The position numbers were made by a program, and so were the translations under genes. Shown here piece by piece: positions 35,049 to 48,684 of a stretch of 64,000 nt of DNA. Origin of the DNA: CAIWHR01 sp963811685. Lineage in GTDB: Bacteria > Pseudomonadota > Gammaproteobacteria > Burkholderiales > Casimicrobiaceae. The notes below the pieces were generated by a model. The model was not told the origin of the DNA, did not search any database, and saw only the letters and a list, made by a program, of their open reading frames with translations. The stretch lies in assembly GCA_963811685.1 (NCBI GenBank), contig CAWESK010000020.1, forward strand, positions 1 to 64,000, read 5' to 3'. Position 1 is the stretch's first letter, and the number at the start of each line of letters is the position of its first letter.

Positions 35049-35781
35049 CGGCCGGGCGGCGAAACGCCATCATGTAATTGACGTCGGTATCGGAGCAGAG
35101 GCGAAACGTCTTCGCGAAAGGGTTGTAGGTCATCCCGATGATGCCGGCCGCGACGAGGCCCGCGCGCCGCGCGAAGGCGCCGACTTCCGCGGGAGTAAGA
35201 AACTTCGCGTAATCGTGCGTGCCGCGCGGCAGCATCTGCAGCAGGTACTCGGCGCCGAGAATCGCAAGCGCATACGCCTTGGGATTGCGGTTGATCGTCG
35301 AGATCACGACGAGGCCCCCCGGCTTCGCGAGCGCGGCACAGGCGGCGACGATCGATGCCGGATCGGGCACGTGCTCGACGAGCTCCAGGCACGCGACGAC
35401 GTCGAATGCGGCGGGCATTTCGGACGCAAGCGTCTCGGCCGCGACGATCCGGTAGTCGACGCCCGATCCGGACTCGAGCTGATGGAGCTTCGCCACGCCC
35501 AGCGCCTTTTCGCCGAGGTCGATGCCGACGACCGCGGCGCCCGCCGCGGCAAGCGCTTCGGACAGGATGCCGCCGCCGCAGCCGACATCGACGATGCGCT
35601 TCCCGGCGACACCGCCGGCGATCTCGTCGATCCAGCCGACGCGCAGCGGATTGATCTTGTGCAGCGGCCCGAACAGCACGCTGTCGGGATCCCACCAATG
35701 ATGGGCAAGCGCGCCGAATTTCGCGAGCTCGCCCGCGTCGACGTTGGCGGTGGTGGAAGTCGTGGACATGGTGGTCGTCAT
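35041..35781 (-). CDS. ubiG: Ubiquinone biosynthesis O-methyltransferase
   Basis: The 246-residue SAM methyltransferase shows ALAHHWWDPDSVLFGPLHKI, the SAM motif IVDVGCGGGILSEALAAAGA, VGIDLGEKALGVAKLHQLE and VISTINRNPKAYALAILGAE, all typical of UbiG. It performs the two O-methylation steps of ubiquinone synthesis. ATG 35,781 overlaps the mtaD stop as ATGA and is chosen for translational coupling; a second ATG lies at 35,769. mtaD, ubiG and gph thus form one overlapping operon. Confidence 0.93.
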   Translation of the reverse strand: MTTTMSTTSTTANVDAGELAKFGALAHHWWDPDSVLFGPLHKINPLRVGWIDEIAGGVAGKRIVDVGCGGGILSEALAAAGAAVVGIDLGEKALGVAKLHQLESGSGVDYRIVAAETLASEMPAAFDVVACLELVEHVPDPASIVAACAALAKPGGLVVISTINRNPKAYALAILGAEYLLQMLPRGTHDYAKFLTPAEVGAFARRAGLVAAGIIGMTYNPFAKTFRLCSDTDVNYMMAFRRPADG

Positions 35782-37085
35782 TGCAGCTTTCCCTGCCAGA
35801 CGCGGGCGCGACTCACGATAGCGCCCTCGTCGACGGTCGTCAAAGCGCGATTCGCGACGACGCGCCGTCCCCCGACCCACACGTCGGTCACGGCGTCGCG
35901 CCCGACGGCGTGAACGAGATGCGAAACCGGATCGTAGCAGGGGAGCGCGTCGATGCCGGAAAGGTCCACCGCGACGATATCGGCCGCCTTCCCCGGAACC
36001 AGCGAGCCGAGCGTGCGCTCGAGGCCGAGCGCGCAGGCACCTCCCAGCGTGGCCGCATGCAGGACCTGGCGCGCGGGGAACGCTGCGGCGTCGTGGGCGG
36101 CGACCTTGGCGAGCAGCGCGGCAAGCCGCATCTCACCGAAGAGATCGAGCCTGTTGTTCGACGCCGCGCCGTCGGTGCCGAGCGCGAGATTGATGCTCCT
36201 CGCGGCGAGCGTCGCGACCGGCGCGATCCCGCTGCCGAGCTTCATGTTCGACGCCGGGCAGTGGACGACATGGCCGCCGTGGACGGCGAGAAGATCGACG
36301 TCGGCGGCGGTGAGATGCACGCCGTGGATCGCAATGAAGCCCGGCCCTGTCGCGCCGAGGTCATGGAGCCGAGCGAGGGGCGTCATGCCGAAGCGCTCGA
36401 GACTTTCGGTCACCTCGGCGGCGGTTTCCGCGAGGTGGGTCTCGATGGGAAGATCGAGCTGCCGTGCATAGGTGACGATCTTCCGGAACGCGGGGTCGCC
36501 GACGGTGTAGGGCGCATGCGGCGCGAGAGCAAAGGCGAGACGGGGCTCGTGCTTCAACGCATCGCGGACCGCGAGCCCTGCCTGCAGGTAGCCATCGGGA
36601 TCGGCTGCGTAGGGCGTGGGGAAATCGAGGACCACGAGCCCCAGCATCGCGCGCATGCCGCTTTCGAGGAAGGCGCGGGCGCCGGCATCGGGAAAGAAGT
36701 ACATGTCGTTGCAGCACGTGACGCCGCCCTTCAGCATCTCGGCGGCGGCGAGCAGCGTGCCGTCGTAGACGAAATCCGGCGCCACGAACCGGGACTCCCG
36801 CGGCCAGATGTGCTCGCTGAGCCAGCGGGCGAGCGGAAGGTCGTCCGCAATGCCGCGAAACAGACTCATCGCCGCGTGCGTGTGCGCATTGACGAGCCCG
36901 GGGATCAGCACGTGCTGCGGAAGAACGACGTGCTCGCGCGCCGCGTAATCGCGGTCGACGTTGGCGAGAGGCACGAGCGCGACGATGCGGCCGTCGTCGA
37001 CGAGCAGCGAGTGTCCCGCCAGCGTTTGCGGGGGCTCGATCGGCACGATGAAGCCGGCGTCGAGACGGAGGTCGACGTTGATCAT
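35778..37085 (-). CDS. mtaD: 5-methylthioadenosine/S-adenosylhomocysteine deaminase (TRZ/ATZ family)
   Basis: The 435-residue amidohydrolase has the metal pair in PGLVNAHTHAAMSLFRGI, IETHLAETAAEVTESLERFG, AIHGVHLTAADVDLLAVHGG and GTDGAASNNRLDLFGEM, which match the MtaD subgroup. It deaminates methylthioadenosine and S-adenosylhomocysteine to the inosine forms. With the phosphorylase at 24,424 it suggests a two-step methylthioadenosine salvage by way of methylthioinosine. It is the first gene of the mtaD-ubiG-gph operon. Confidence 0.88.
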   Translation of the reverse strand: MINVDLRLDAGFIVPIEPPQTLAGHSLLVDDGRIVALVPLANVDRDYAAREHVVLPQHVLIPGLVNAHTHAAMSLFRGIADDLPLARWLSEHIWPRESRFVAPDFVYDGTLLAAAEMLKGGVTCCNDMYFFPDAGARAFLESGMRAMLGLVVLDFPTPYAADPDGYLQAGLAVRDALKHEPRLAFALAPHAPYTVGDPAFRKIVTYARQLDLPIETHLAETAAEVTESLERFGMTPLARLHDLGATGPGFIAIHGVHLTAADVDLLAVHGGHVVHCPASNMKLGSGIAPVATLAARSINLALGTDGAASNNRLDLFGEMRLAALLAKVAAHDAAAFPARQVLHAATLGGACALGLERTLGSLVPGKAADIVAVDLSGIDALPCYDPVSHLVHAVGRDAVTDVWVGGRRVVANRALTTVDEGAIVSRARVWQGKLQ

Positions 37086-37170
37086 GGGGAGCGCGGTGAG
37101 GCCTGCATTATGCCGGCTGCCGGCGGTATGTCTGTCGGCATCCCGGTCGCGACAAATGCGACAAAAAAAA

Positions 37171-37189
37171 GCCCCGCCGGCGGCGGGGC
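37171..37189 (-). terminator. Strong intrinsic terminator after ompA
   Basis: GCCCCGCC and GGCGGGGC form an 8-bp GC stem, flanked by eight A on one side and CTTTTT on the other. Read on the minus strand it follows the ompA stop at 37,212 and ends in T7-8. The T run on the plus strand means that it could also work in the other direction. Confidence 0.85.
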
Positions 37190-37211
37190 TCTTTTTCGGA
37201 ACGGCGCGGCT

Positions 37212-37971
37212 CTACTTCTTGACGACCTCGCCCTTGACTTCGACTTCCACGCGACGATCAGGCGCGAAGCAGGCGATCTTTTCCTTCAGGTTCTTCTGGT
37301 TGCAGACCACGCCCGGGACCGGCTGCGTCTTGCCCATGCCGAGCGTCTCGATCTTGTCCTTCGGCACGCCCTTCGAGACCAGGTAGTCGCGGACCGCGTC
37401 AGCACGGCGCTCCGACAGCTTCTGGTTGTAGGCCTGCGAGCCGATCGGATCGGTGTGGCCGGTGACGAGCACGAGCTCGAGCTTCTGCACGCCCGACAGC
37501 TTGGAGATGATTTCGCTGTCGATCGCGGCCTTGCCTTCGGGCTTCAGAACCGCCTTGTCGAAGTCGAACAGCGCCTTCGAGGCCAGCGTGATCTTCTGCA
37601 CCTGCGGGGCCGGCGGCGGGCGGCGGCGGCGGCGCGGGCGGCGGCGGCGGCGGCGGCGGGGCTACGACCGGCGCGGGCTTCGGAACGAGATCGGGATCGC
37701 ATTGCTCGATCGCCATGCTCGGCGCCCAGTACCCGGTGCGCCAGCAAAGGTTGCCGGACAGGCCGGCGCCACCGTTGTAGACGCCGCTCTTGACCACATT
37801 GTTGTCGGGCGTACCCGTGGCGGAGAGCCAGTAACCGCAATTGGTCGTATTGCACCCCGCGACACCCGGAATGTAACTCTTCGGGTCTGCCTTCATTTGC
37901 GCAGCGACGCCGGCGGAAAACACCGCGGCAAGTGCGCCGACGAGGGCACCGGTTACGAGACGACGAGTCAT
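37212..37971 (-). CDS. ompA: OmpA-family outer membrane protein, one frameshift in the proline linker
   Basis: A signal peptide (LVTGALVGALAAVFSAGVAA) leads into a small N-terminal region with SYIPGVAGCNTTNCGYWLSA and NLCWRTGYWAP, then a polyproline linker and a C-terminal OmpA peptidoglycan-binding domain (LFDFDKAVLKPEGKAAIDS, VTGHTDPIGSQAYNQKLSER, VEVEVKGEVVKK). It lacks the eight-strand barrel of E. coli OmpA and matches the short betaproteobacterial OmpA type. The frame changes within the C/G-rich proline codons near 37,615. That run is prone to indel error, so the protein is probably intact. A strong promoter lies at 38,090-38,118. Confidence 0.88.
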
Positions 37972-38089
37972 TGTTTCACCCCTTTGGCTTTGGTTTTGAA
38001 CACGTTCTTTTGCAAACCCTGCAAATTCCCGCGCCGCCCCACATACGATCCCGGGGCGCATACGCGCCGAATCCTTTGTTTCCACAAAA

Positions 38090-38118
38090 ACTATAGCACA
38101 GGGGCTGGGGGGGTGCAA
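38090..38118 (-). promoter_or_regulatory. Predicted sigma-70 promoter of ompA
   Basis: Reading on the minus strand, TTGCAC (38,118-38,113) is followed by exactly 17 bases and then TATAGT (38,095-38,090). Both hexamers match five of six or four of six consensus bases. The transcript would begin near 38,083, leaving an untranslated leader of about 110 bases before the ompA ATG at 37,971. Confidence 0.65.
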
Positions 38119-38175
38119 AAGAAAACGGGGTTTCCGCAACAGGATGCCAACGACTGTCGCGGCAATGCAACGCCG

Positions 38176-38184
38176 TGATAAAAT
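38176..38184 (+). promoter_or_regulatory. Predicted extended -10 of the gyrA promoter
   Basis: TGATAAAAT (38,176-38,184) is an extended -10 element, TG one base before TAAAAT. No good -35 is present upstream, which extended -10 promoters can do without. Transcription would start near 38,191 and give a leader of about 180 bases. This and the ompA promoter share the 400-base divergent region 37,972-38,371, where no gene was found. Confidence 0.45.
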
Positions 38185-38371
38185 TTTGCATTTTCAAGGC
38201 TCTCCGACGTCCTTGGGGTCCCAAGGCCGCGCCCGGCGGAGCTCCGCGCATCCCGCTGCCGGCAGCACCGGGCCGGACGCGCCGCCAGGACACCGGAGGT
38301 TGCGGAAAAGCCGATCGGCGCCGGCCGGACGATCACGCACGTAACGTCATTCGAGGAAGAAATCCCCGCCC

Positions 38372-40924
<2,553 letters not shown>

Positions 40925-40938
40925 GCGCGCCGACCCCC

Positions 40939-42024
40939 ATGGCCGAGGCCGACGACCGCGAGCAGGAGCTCGCCCGCCATCGCGGCGCGATCGACACCAT
41001 CGATCGTGAGATCCTCGCCGCTCTCAACGCGCGGGCCGCACATGCAAAGGCGATCGGCGCGCTGAAGGCGGGCGGCGCCGCGTACCGGCCCGAGCGCGAG
41101 GCGCAGGTGCTGTCCCGACTCCAGGACGAAAATCGCGGACCGCTGCCCAACGAGGCCGTGGCCGGCGTGTTCCGCCAGGTCATGTCGGCATGCCTTGCGC
41201 TGGAGCAGCCGGTGCGCGTCGCTTACCTCGGCCCGGCCGGGACGTTCTCGCACGCGGCGGTCGCCAAGCACTTCGGCAAGTTCGTTCACGGCGAGCCCTA
41301 CGCGACGATCGACGAGGTGTTTCGCGCGGCCGAGGGCGAGCAGACCGACTACGCGGTGGTCCCGGTCGAGAACTCGACCGAGGGCGCCGTGGGCCGGACG
41401 CTCGATCTCATGTGCCAGACGCCGCTGTCGATCTGCGGCGAGATCAAGCTGCGCGTGCGCCAGAACCTGCTTTCCAATGCCGCGGCGCTCGCCGACGTCA
41501 CGCGCGTGTACTCGCATGCGCAATCGCTCGCGCAGTGCGTGCAGTGGCTCGCCCGCCATCTGCCCGCCGCCGCGCGGGTCGCGGTGGCGAGCAATGCGGA
41601 AGCGGCGCGACTCGCGGCGGGGGAGCCGGGCGCCGCGGCCATCGCGGGCGAAATCGCCGCCGCGATCTACGGTCTTGGCGTCCTCGCTCCGCACATCGAG
41701 GACGAGCCCAACAACACGACGCGCTTCTGGGTGCTGGGATCGCAGGACGTTCCCGCGTCGGGCCGTGACGAAACTTCGCTCGTGATGTCGGCGCCCAATC
41801 GGCCCGGCGCGATCTACGCGCTGCTGGAGCCGATCGCCAAGCACGGCGTCAGCATGTCGCGGCTCGAGTCGCGGCCGGCGCGCACCGGCTTGTGGGAGTA
41901 CCTGTTCTTCGTCGATCTGGTCGGCCACGTGACCGATGCGCCGGTCGCAGCGGCGGTCGGTGAATTGCAGAAAAAGGCCCCATTTCTCAAGATCTTGGGA
42001 TCGTATCCTGCAGCGATTTATTAG
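40939..42024 (+). CDS. pheA: Bifunctional chorismate mutase/prephenate dehydratase
   Basis: The 361-residue P-protein has an AroQ chorismate mutase domain at the start (IDTIDREILAALNARAAHAK), the prephenate dehydratase domain (VAYLGPAGTFSHAAVAKHFG, YAVVPVENSTEGAVGRTLDL, EDEPNNTTRFWVLG) and a C-terminal ACT domain (MSAPNRPGAIYALLEPIAK, with the Phe-binding ESRPARTGLWEYLFFVDL). It converts chorismate to phenylpyruvate, with Phe feedback. It starts 14 bases after gyrA. The serC gene often found between gyrA and pheA in related genomes is absent here. Confidence 0.95.
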   Translation: MAEADDREQELARHRGAIDTIDREILAALNARAAHAKAIGALKAGGAAYRPEREAQVLSRLQDENRGPLPNEAVAGVFRQVMSACLALEQPVRVAYLGPAGTFSHAAVAKHFGKFVHGEPYATIDEVFRAAEGEQTDYAVVPVENSTEGAVGRTLDLMCQTPLSICGEIKLRVRQNLLSNAAALADVTRVYSHAQSLAQCVQWLARHLPAAARVAVASNAEAARLAAGEPGAAAIAGEIAAAIYGLGVLAPHIEDEPNNTTRFWVLGSQDVPASGRDETSLVMSAPNRPGAIYALLEPIAKHGVSMSRLESRPARTGLWEYLFFVDLVGHVTDAPVAAAVGELQKKAPFLKILGSYPAAIY

Positions 42025-42031
42025 GAATGAA

Positions 42032-43166
42032 ATGAGCGCCGACGCCGTTCGAGCGGAACCCGCGGATCCGTCCCGTCTCGCCCCCGAGTACGTGCGCCGG
42101 ATCGCCCGCTACATCCCGGGCAAGCCGGTCGACGAGCTCGCGCGCGAATTCGGGCTCGACCCCGCGACGATCATCAAGCTCGCGTCCAACGAGAATCCGC
42201 GCGGACCCGGCCCGGCGGTGCGCAAGGCGATCGCCAACGCCACCGACGAGCTCTCGCGCTATCCCGACGGCAACGGTTTCGCGCTCAAGGCCGCGCTCGC
42301 GGCGCGTTTCGACGTCGGCGCCGACGACATCGTGCTCGGCAACGGCTCCAACGATGTGCTCGAGCTCGTGACGCAGGCGTTCCTGCGGCCCGGCGACAGC
42401 GCGGTCTACTCGCGGCATGCATTCGCCGTCTATCCGCTCGCCACGCAGGCGCGGGGCGCCACCGGGATCGAGGTCCCGGCGACCGCCGGGTACGCGCACG
42501 ACCTCCCGGCGATGCGTGCCGCGATCGTCCCGGCGACCCGCGTGGTATTCGTCGCCAATCCGAACAATCCGACCGGCACGTGGATCCCGCCGGACGTGCT
42601 GAAAGCGTTCATCGCCTCCGTGCCGGACGATGTTCTCGTGGTGCTGGACGAGGCGTACAACGAGTATCTCGAGCCCGAGCAGTGCGCGCCGAGCGCCGCG
42701 TGGACGCGCGAATTCCCCAATCTCGTCGTCTCGCGCACGTTCTCCAAGGCCTACGGGCTCGCCGCGCTGCGCGTGGGCTACGGACTCATGAACGCGAAGG
42801 TCGCCGAGATGCTGAACCGCGTGCGGCAGCCGTTCAACGTCAACGCGCTGGCGCAGGCGGCCGCGCTCGCAGCGCTTGCCGATGTCGACTACGTGAACGA
42901 AAGCCGCGAGCTCAACCGCGAAGGCCGCGCCGTGCTCCAGCAGGGGTTCGCGCAGGCTCCGCCTTCCCTTCGTGCCGTCGCACGCGAACTTCGTCCTGGT
43001 GAAAGTGGGCGATGCCGCGCGCGTCTATCAGCGGCTCCTCGAGCAGGGCGTCATCGTGCGACCGGTGGCCAACTACGGGCTGCCCGAATGGCTGCGCGTC
43101 ACGATCGGCATCGGGACGGAAAATCGCCGCTTTCTCGAAGCGCTCGGCAGCGCGCTCGCCGGCTGA
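42032..43166 (+). CDS. hisC: Histidinol-phosphate aminotransferase, one frameshift
   Basis: The fold-type I aminotransferase has KLASNENPRGPGPAVRKAI, VLGNGSNDVLELV, VFVANPNNPTGTWIPPDV and the PLP lysine in VVSRTFSKAYGLAALRVGYG. After the helix LNREGRAVLQQGFAQ, near 42,955, the frame changes from 2 to 3 and the C-terminus continues as PSHANFVLVKVGDAARVYQR and NYGLPEWLRVTIGIGTENRR to 43,166. The length is normal, about 378 residues. In this cluster it probably also serves as the phenylalanine/tyrosine transaminase. The start lies 7 bases after pheA. Confidence 0.9.
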
Positions 43167-43193
43167 CGCCGCGACGGGCGTTCGCCGCATGCC

Positions 43194-44129
43194 ATGAACG
43201 CCGCCGCGCAGCGCATCGACAAGCTTGTCATCGTCGGCGTCGGCTTGATCGGCGGATCGTTCGCGCTGGCGCAGAAAGCCGCCGCGGCGACCGGCACCAT
43301 CGTCGGCGTCGGGCGCGGGCGCATCAATCTCCAGGAAGCCGCGAATCTCGGCATCGTCGACCGGTTCGTCCCGCTGGACGGCGACTGGACCGCCGAGCTC
43401 GCTACCACCGACATCGTGCTGCTGGCCGCGCCGGTCGCCCAATACCCGGCGCTGTTTTCCGCGATGGCGCCGCACCTCGGCCCGTGCACGATCGTCACCG
43501 ATGCCGGCAGCACCAAGCAGGACGTGATCGCCGCCGCCCGCGCGACGCTCGGCGACGCGTTGCCGCGGTTCGTCCCCGCGCATCCGATCGCGGGCACCGA
43601 GCAATCGGGAGCGGCCGCCGCGTTTTCGACGCTGTACGCGGACCGCAACGTGGTGTTGACGCCGCTGCCGGAAACCGATCCGCTCGCGCTCGCCACCGTC
43701 GCCGCGGCATGGCACACCTGCGGCGCGCAGACGCGCACGCTCGATGCCGCGGCGCACGACCACATCTTCGCCGCAGTCTCGCATCTGCCGCACGTGCTTG
43801 CCTTTGCGCTCGTCGACGAGCTGGCCGCGCGACCCGACGCGGAAGAGCTCTTCCGCTTCGCGGCCAGCGGGTTTCGCGACTTCACGCGGATTGCCGCGAG
43901 CTCGTCCGAGATGTGGCGCGACATCGCGCTCGCCAACCGCAACGCGCTGCTTTCCGAGGTCGCCGCGTTTCGCGCGCAGCTCGATCGCATCGCGGCCCTG
44001 TTGACCGCCGGAGACGGCGCTGGTCTCGAAGGCATCTTCGCCTCCGCGCGCGCCGCGCGCCGGGCTTGGGATGCCCGCCGCAACGCCGCCGGCGGACGGG
44101 TGCCGGACGACGGCCCGCGCGAGCCGTAA
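43194..44129 (+). CDS. tyrA: Prephenate dehydrogenase
   Basis: The 311-residue protein begins with a Rossmann motif (LVIVGVGLIGGSFALAQKAA), followed by DIVLLAAPVAQYPALFSAMA, IVTDAGSTKQDVIAAA and PAHPIAGTEQSGAAAAFSTL, typical of TyrA. It makes 4-hydroxyphenylpyruvate from prephenate with NAD. No mutase or ACT domain is fused. It lies between hisC and aroA with short gaps. Confidence 0.93.
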   Translation: MNAAAQRIDKLVIVGVGLIGGSFALAQKAAAATGTIVGVGRGRINLQEAANLGIVDRFVPLDGDWTAELATTDIVLLAAPVAQYPALFSAMAPHLGPCTIVTDAGSTKQDVIAAARATLGDALPRFVPAHPIAGTEQSGAAAAFSTLYADRNVVLTPLPETDPLALATVAAAWHTCGAQTRTLDAAAHDHIFAAVSHLPHVLAFALVDELAARPDAEELFRFAASGFRDFTRIAASSSEMWRDIALANRNALLSEVAAFRAQLDRIAALLTAGDGAGLEGIFASARAARRAWDARRNAAGGRVPDDGPREP

Positions 44130-44135
44130 ACCCAA

Positions 44136-45447
44136 ATGACGGATTCGCTCGCGCTCGCTCCGGTGGCGCACGCCGCGGGGACGGTCGCGCTGCCCGGGTC
44201 GAAGAGCATTTCGAATCGCGTGCTGCTGCTCGCGGCGCTCGCAACCGGCACGACGCGAGTGCGCGGCCTGCTCGACGCCGACGATGTCGAGCGGATGCTG
44301 GAGGCGCTGGCGACGCTCGGCGTGCGCATCGACCGCAAGCCTTCGAGGCGGGAAGTCGTCGTGCACGGAACTTCCGGCGCCATTCCGGCGCGGCGCGCAT
44401 CGCTGTTTCTCGGCAACGCCGGAACAGCGTTTCGCCCGCTGACGGCGGCGCTTGCGTTCGCGCACGGCGACTACGAGCTCGCGGGCGTGCCGCGCATGCA
44501 CGAGCGGCCGATCGGCGATTTGGTCGACACGCTGCGCGCGCTCGGGGCCGACATCCGGTATCTGGGGAACGACGGATATCCGCCGCTGGCGATCGGTCCA
44601 GGCGCAATTTCCGACGCCTCGATTCGCGATCGCGTCAGCGTGCGCGGCGACGTGTCGAGCCAGTTCCTGTCCGCGCTGCTGATGGCATTGCCGATGCTGA
44701 CCTCGCGCTCCGCGCAGGGCGTTCGCCTGGACATCGTCGGCGACCTCATTTCGAAACCCTACGTGGCCATCACCGTGAACCTGATGGCGCGCTTCGGCGT
44801 CACGGTGGAACACGACGATTGGCGCGCATTTCGCGTTCCCGCCGGCGCGCGCTACACGTCGCCTGGGGCGCTCAAGGTCGAAGGCGATGCCTCGTCCGCG
44901 TCGTATTTCCTCGCCGCGGGCGCTCTCGGCGGCGGACCGGTGCGCGTGACCGGCGTGGGCCGGCGCTCGATCCAGGGCGACGTCGCGTTCGCCGACGCGC
45001 TGGCGCGCATGGGAGCGATCGTCCGCATGCGGGGACGACTGGATCGAGGCGGCGGCCGGCGACGCGCTGCGCGGGATCACGCTCGACTGCGTCGCGATTC
45101 CCGACGCGGCGATGACGCTCGCCGTCGTCGCGCTGTTCGCGCGCGGGCCGACGACGCTGACCGGCATCGCCAGCTGGCGCGTGAAGGAAACCGACCGCAT
45201 CGCGGCGATGGCCACCGAGCTCGCCAAGCTCGGCGCACGCGCGGAAGCGGGCGCCGACCGCCTCACGATCCATCCGCCCGAGCGCCTGCGGGCGGCGACG
45301 ATCGACACCTACGACGACCACCGGATGGCGATGTGCTTTTCGCTCGCGGCTTTTGGCGGCTCCGAGATCCGGATCAACGACCCGGGGTGCGTGCGCAAGA
45401 CGTTTCCCGAGTATTTCGAAGCGTTCCGCGCGATCGCCCGGCCATGA
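44136..45447 (+). CDS. aroA: 3-phosphoshikimate 1-carboxyvinyltransferase (EPSP synthase), one frameshift
   Basis: The N-terminal part has the EPSP synthase signatures LPGSKSISNRVLLLAAL, LFLGNAGTAFRPLTAALAFA and GDVSSQFLSALLMALPML. Near 45,030, after MGAIVRM, one extra base shifts frame 3 to frame 1, and the sequence continues as AAMTLAVVALFARGPTTL, WRVKETDRIAAMATELAKLG and DTYDDHRMAMCFSLAAFGG to 45,447. The corrected length is about 437 residues. It performs the sixth step of the shikimate pathway. The NAGTA motif with the GSKS loop is the type I class, usually glyphosate sensitive. Confidence 0.93.
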
Positions 45448-45507
45448 CGGAAACGCCAGCATCATGAGCGCCGCCGCGAAGCGCCTGCGGCGGCCGGTCG
45501 TATCCCG

Positions 45508-46167
45508 GTGGTTGCGGTCGACGGTCCGGCCGCCTCCGGCAAGGGAACCATCGCGGCGGGGGTCGCGCAGGCGCTGCGCTTTCACCTTCTCGACAGCGGC
45601 GCGCTTTACCGGCTGGTCGCCCTGAAGGCGCTGGAAGCGAACGTCGCCGTGGACGCCGCTCCGGCGGTTGCCGCGCTGACCGCCGGCCTCGACGTGGCAT
45701 TCGAGCCCGGTCGAGTGCTGCTCGACCGCCGCGACGTGACCGAGGCCATCCGCGGCGAGGCGGTGAGCGCGGCCGCCTCCAGGGTGGCCGTCCATGCCGG
45801 GGTGCGAGGGGCGCTCCTCGAGCGGCAGCGCGCCTTCCGCCGTCCGCCGGGCCTCGTCGCCGACGGCCGCGACATGGGGACAGTCGTGTTCCCGGATGCC
45901 CTTTTGAAGGTGTTCGTGACGGCGAGCCCGGAGGAGCGGGCACGCCGCCGGCATAAGCAGTTGATCGAAAAAGGAATCTCCAGTACCATTGATGGTCTTT
46001 TGCGCGATATCCGGGAGCGCGACGCACGCGACGCGAGCAGGGCGGCAGCCCCGCTCAAGCCGGCGGAGGATGCGGTGATCCTGGATACGACGGACATGGC
46101 AATCGAGGCCGCGATCGAGTTCGTGCTCGGGCACTACAGGGCACGGGCGGCAGCGAGCGCAGGTTAG
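45508..46167 (+). CDS. cmk: Cytidylate kinase
   Basis: The kinase core is intact: VVAVDGPAASGKGTIAAGVA (P-loop), FHLLDSGALYRLVALKALE, GLVADGRDMGTVVFPDALLK and RARRRHKQLIEKGISSTIDG. It phosphorylates CMP and dCMP. The start is unclear. GTG 45,508 opens directly on the P-loop strand and has no ribosome site; ATG 45,464 is in another frame and would reach this one only with a single-base change. The true N-terminus is therefore probably a few residues longer than shown. Confidence 0.9.
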   Translation: MVAVDGPAASGKGTIAAGVAQALRFHLLDSGALYRLVALKALEANVAVDAAPAVAALTAGLDVAFEPGRVLLDRRDVTEAIRGEAVSAAASRVAVHAGVRGALLERQRAFRRPPGLVADGRDMGTVVFPDALLKVFVTASPEERARRRHKQLIEKGISSTIDGLLRDIRERDARDASRAAAPLKPAEDAVILDTTDMAIEAAIEFVLGHYRARAAASAG

Positions 46168-46171
46168 ACGG

Positions 46172-46190
46172 GCGCCGGCAATACCGGCGC
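46172..46190 (+). promoter_or_regulatory. GC hairpin in the rpsA leader
   Basis: GCGCCGG (46,172-46,178) pairs perfectly with CCGGCGC (46,184-46,190) around CAATA, right after the cmk stop. No T tract follows, so it is not a clear terminator. The 150-base region up to rpsA may hold the S1 autoregulatory site, but I cannot show it. Confidence 0.35.
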
Positions 46191-46320
46191 ATGCAAGAGG
46201 CTCCCGGGGGAACGCGACAAGCCGGCGTTCCGCCGCGGAATTCGACAACCAGCCCGCCTTCGCGAGACACAGGGTTCTCGTCATCGGCGGTTGAATCACA
46301 ACAGAAGGAACCAACCCGCC

Positions 46321-48042
<1,722 letters not shown>

Positions 48043-48054
48043 GCGGGCCGCGTG

Positions 48055-48338
<284 letters not shown>

Positions 48339-48342
<4 letters not shown>

Positions 48343-48638
48343 TGCACATCGTGCGCTGGATCGTCGGCGCCGCGCTGTTCATCGCGCTCCTGTTCCTGTC
48401 GCTGCAGAACTCCGATCTCGTCACGCTCAAGTTCTACCAATGGTGGAGCTGGCAGGCGCCGCTCGTGTTCGTCGTGCTGATCGCGTTCGCCATCGGCGTC
48501 GCCGCGGGGCTCCTCGCGGGCGCCTGGCGGAACTCCAAGCTGAAGCGGCAAGTCAGCCGCCTCACGCGCGCGGAAAAGGCGCGCGCCGACGTCTCCGCCC
48601 CGGCAGCACCCGGCGAAAGGTCCCGCAACGGTGCCTGA
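48339..48638 (+). CDS. lapA: Lipopolysaccharide assembly protein LapA
   Basis: The 99-residue protein has two membrane helices (VRWIVGAALFIALLFLSLQN and PLVFVVLIAFAIGVAAGLLA) followed by a basic coiled segment, matching LapA/YciS. The first ATG overlaps the ihfB stop, so the two are coupled. LapA works with LapB in the control of lipopolysaccharide synthesis at the inner membrane. Confidence 0.85.
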
Positions 48639-48684
48639 GCGTACGCCGCACTTCCGCTTGCGACCCTGAGGCCGGCCGGCATCC

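Noticed and set aside
41936..45115. A 1,059-residue plus-strand frame through hisC, tyrA and aroA
   Set aside because: Only the first third is hisC. The rest is an arginine-rich shadow produced where the hisC frame slips.
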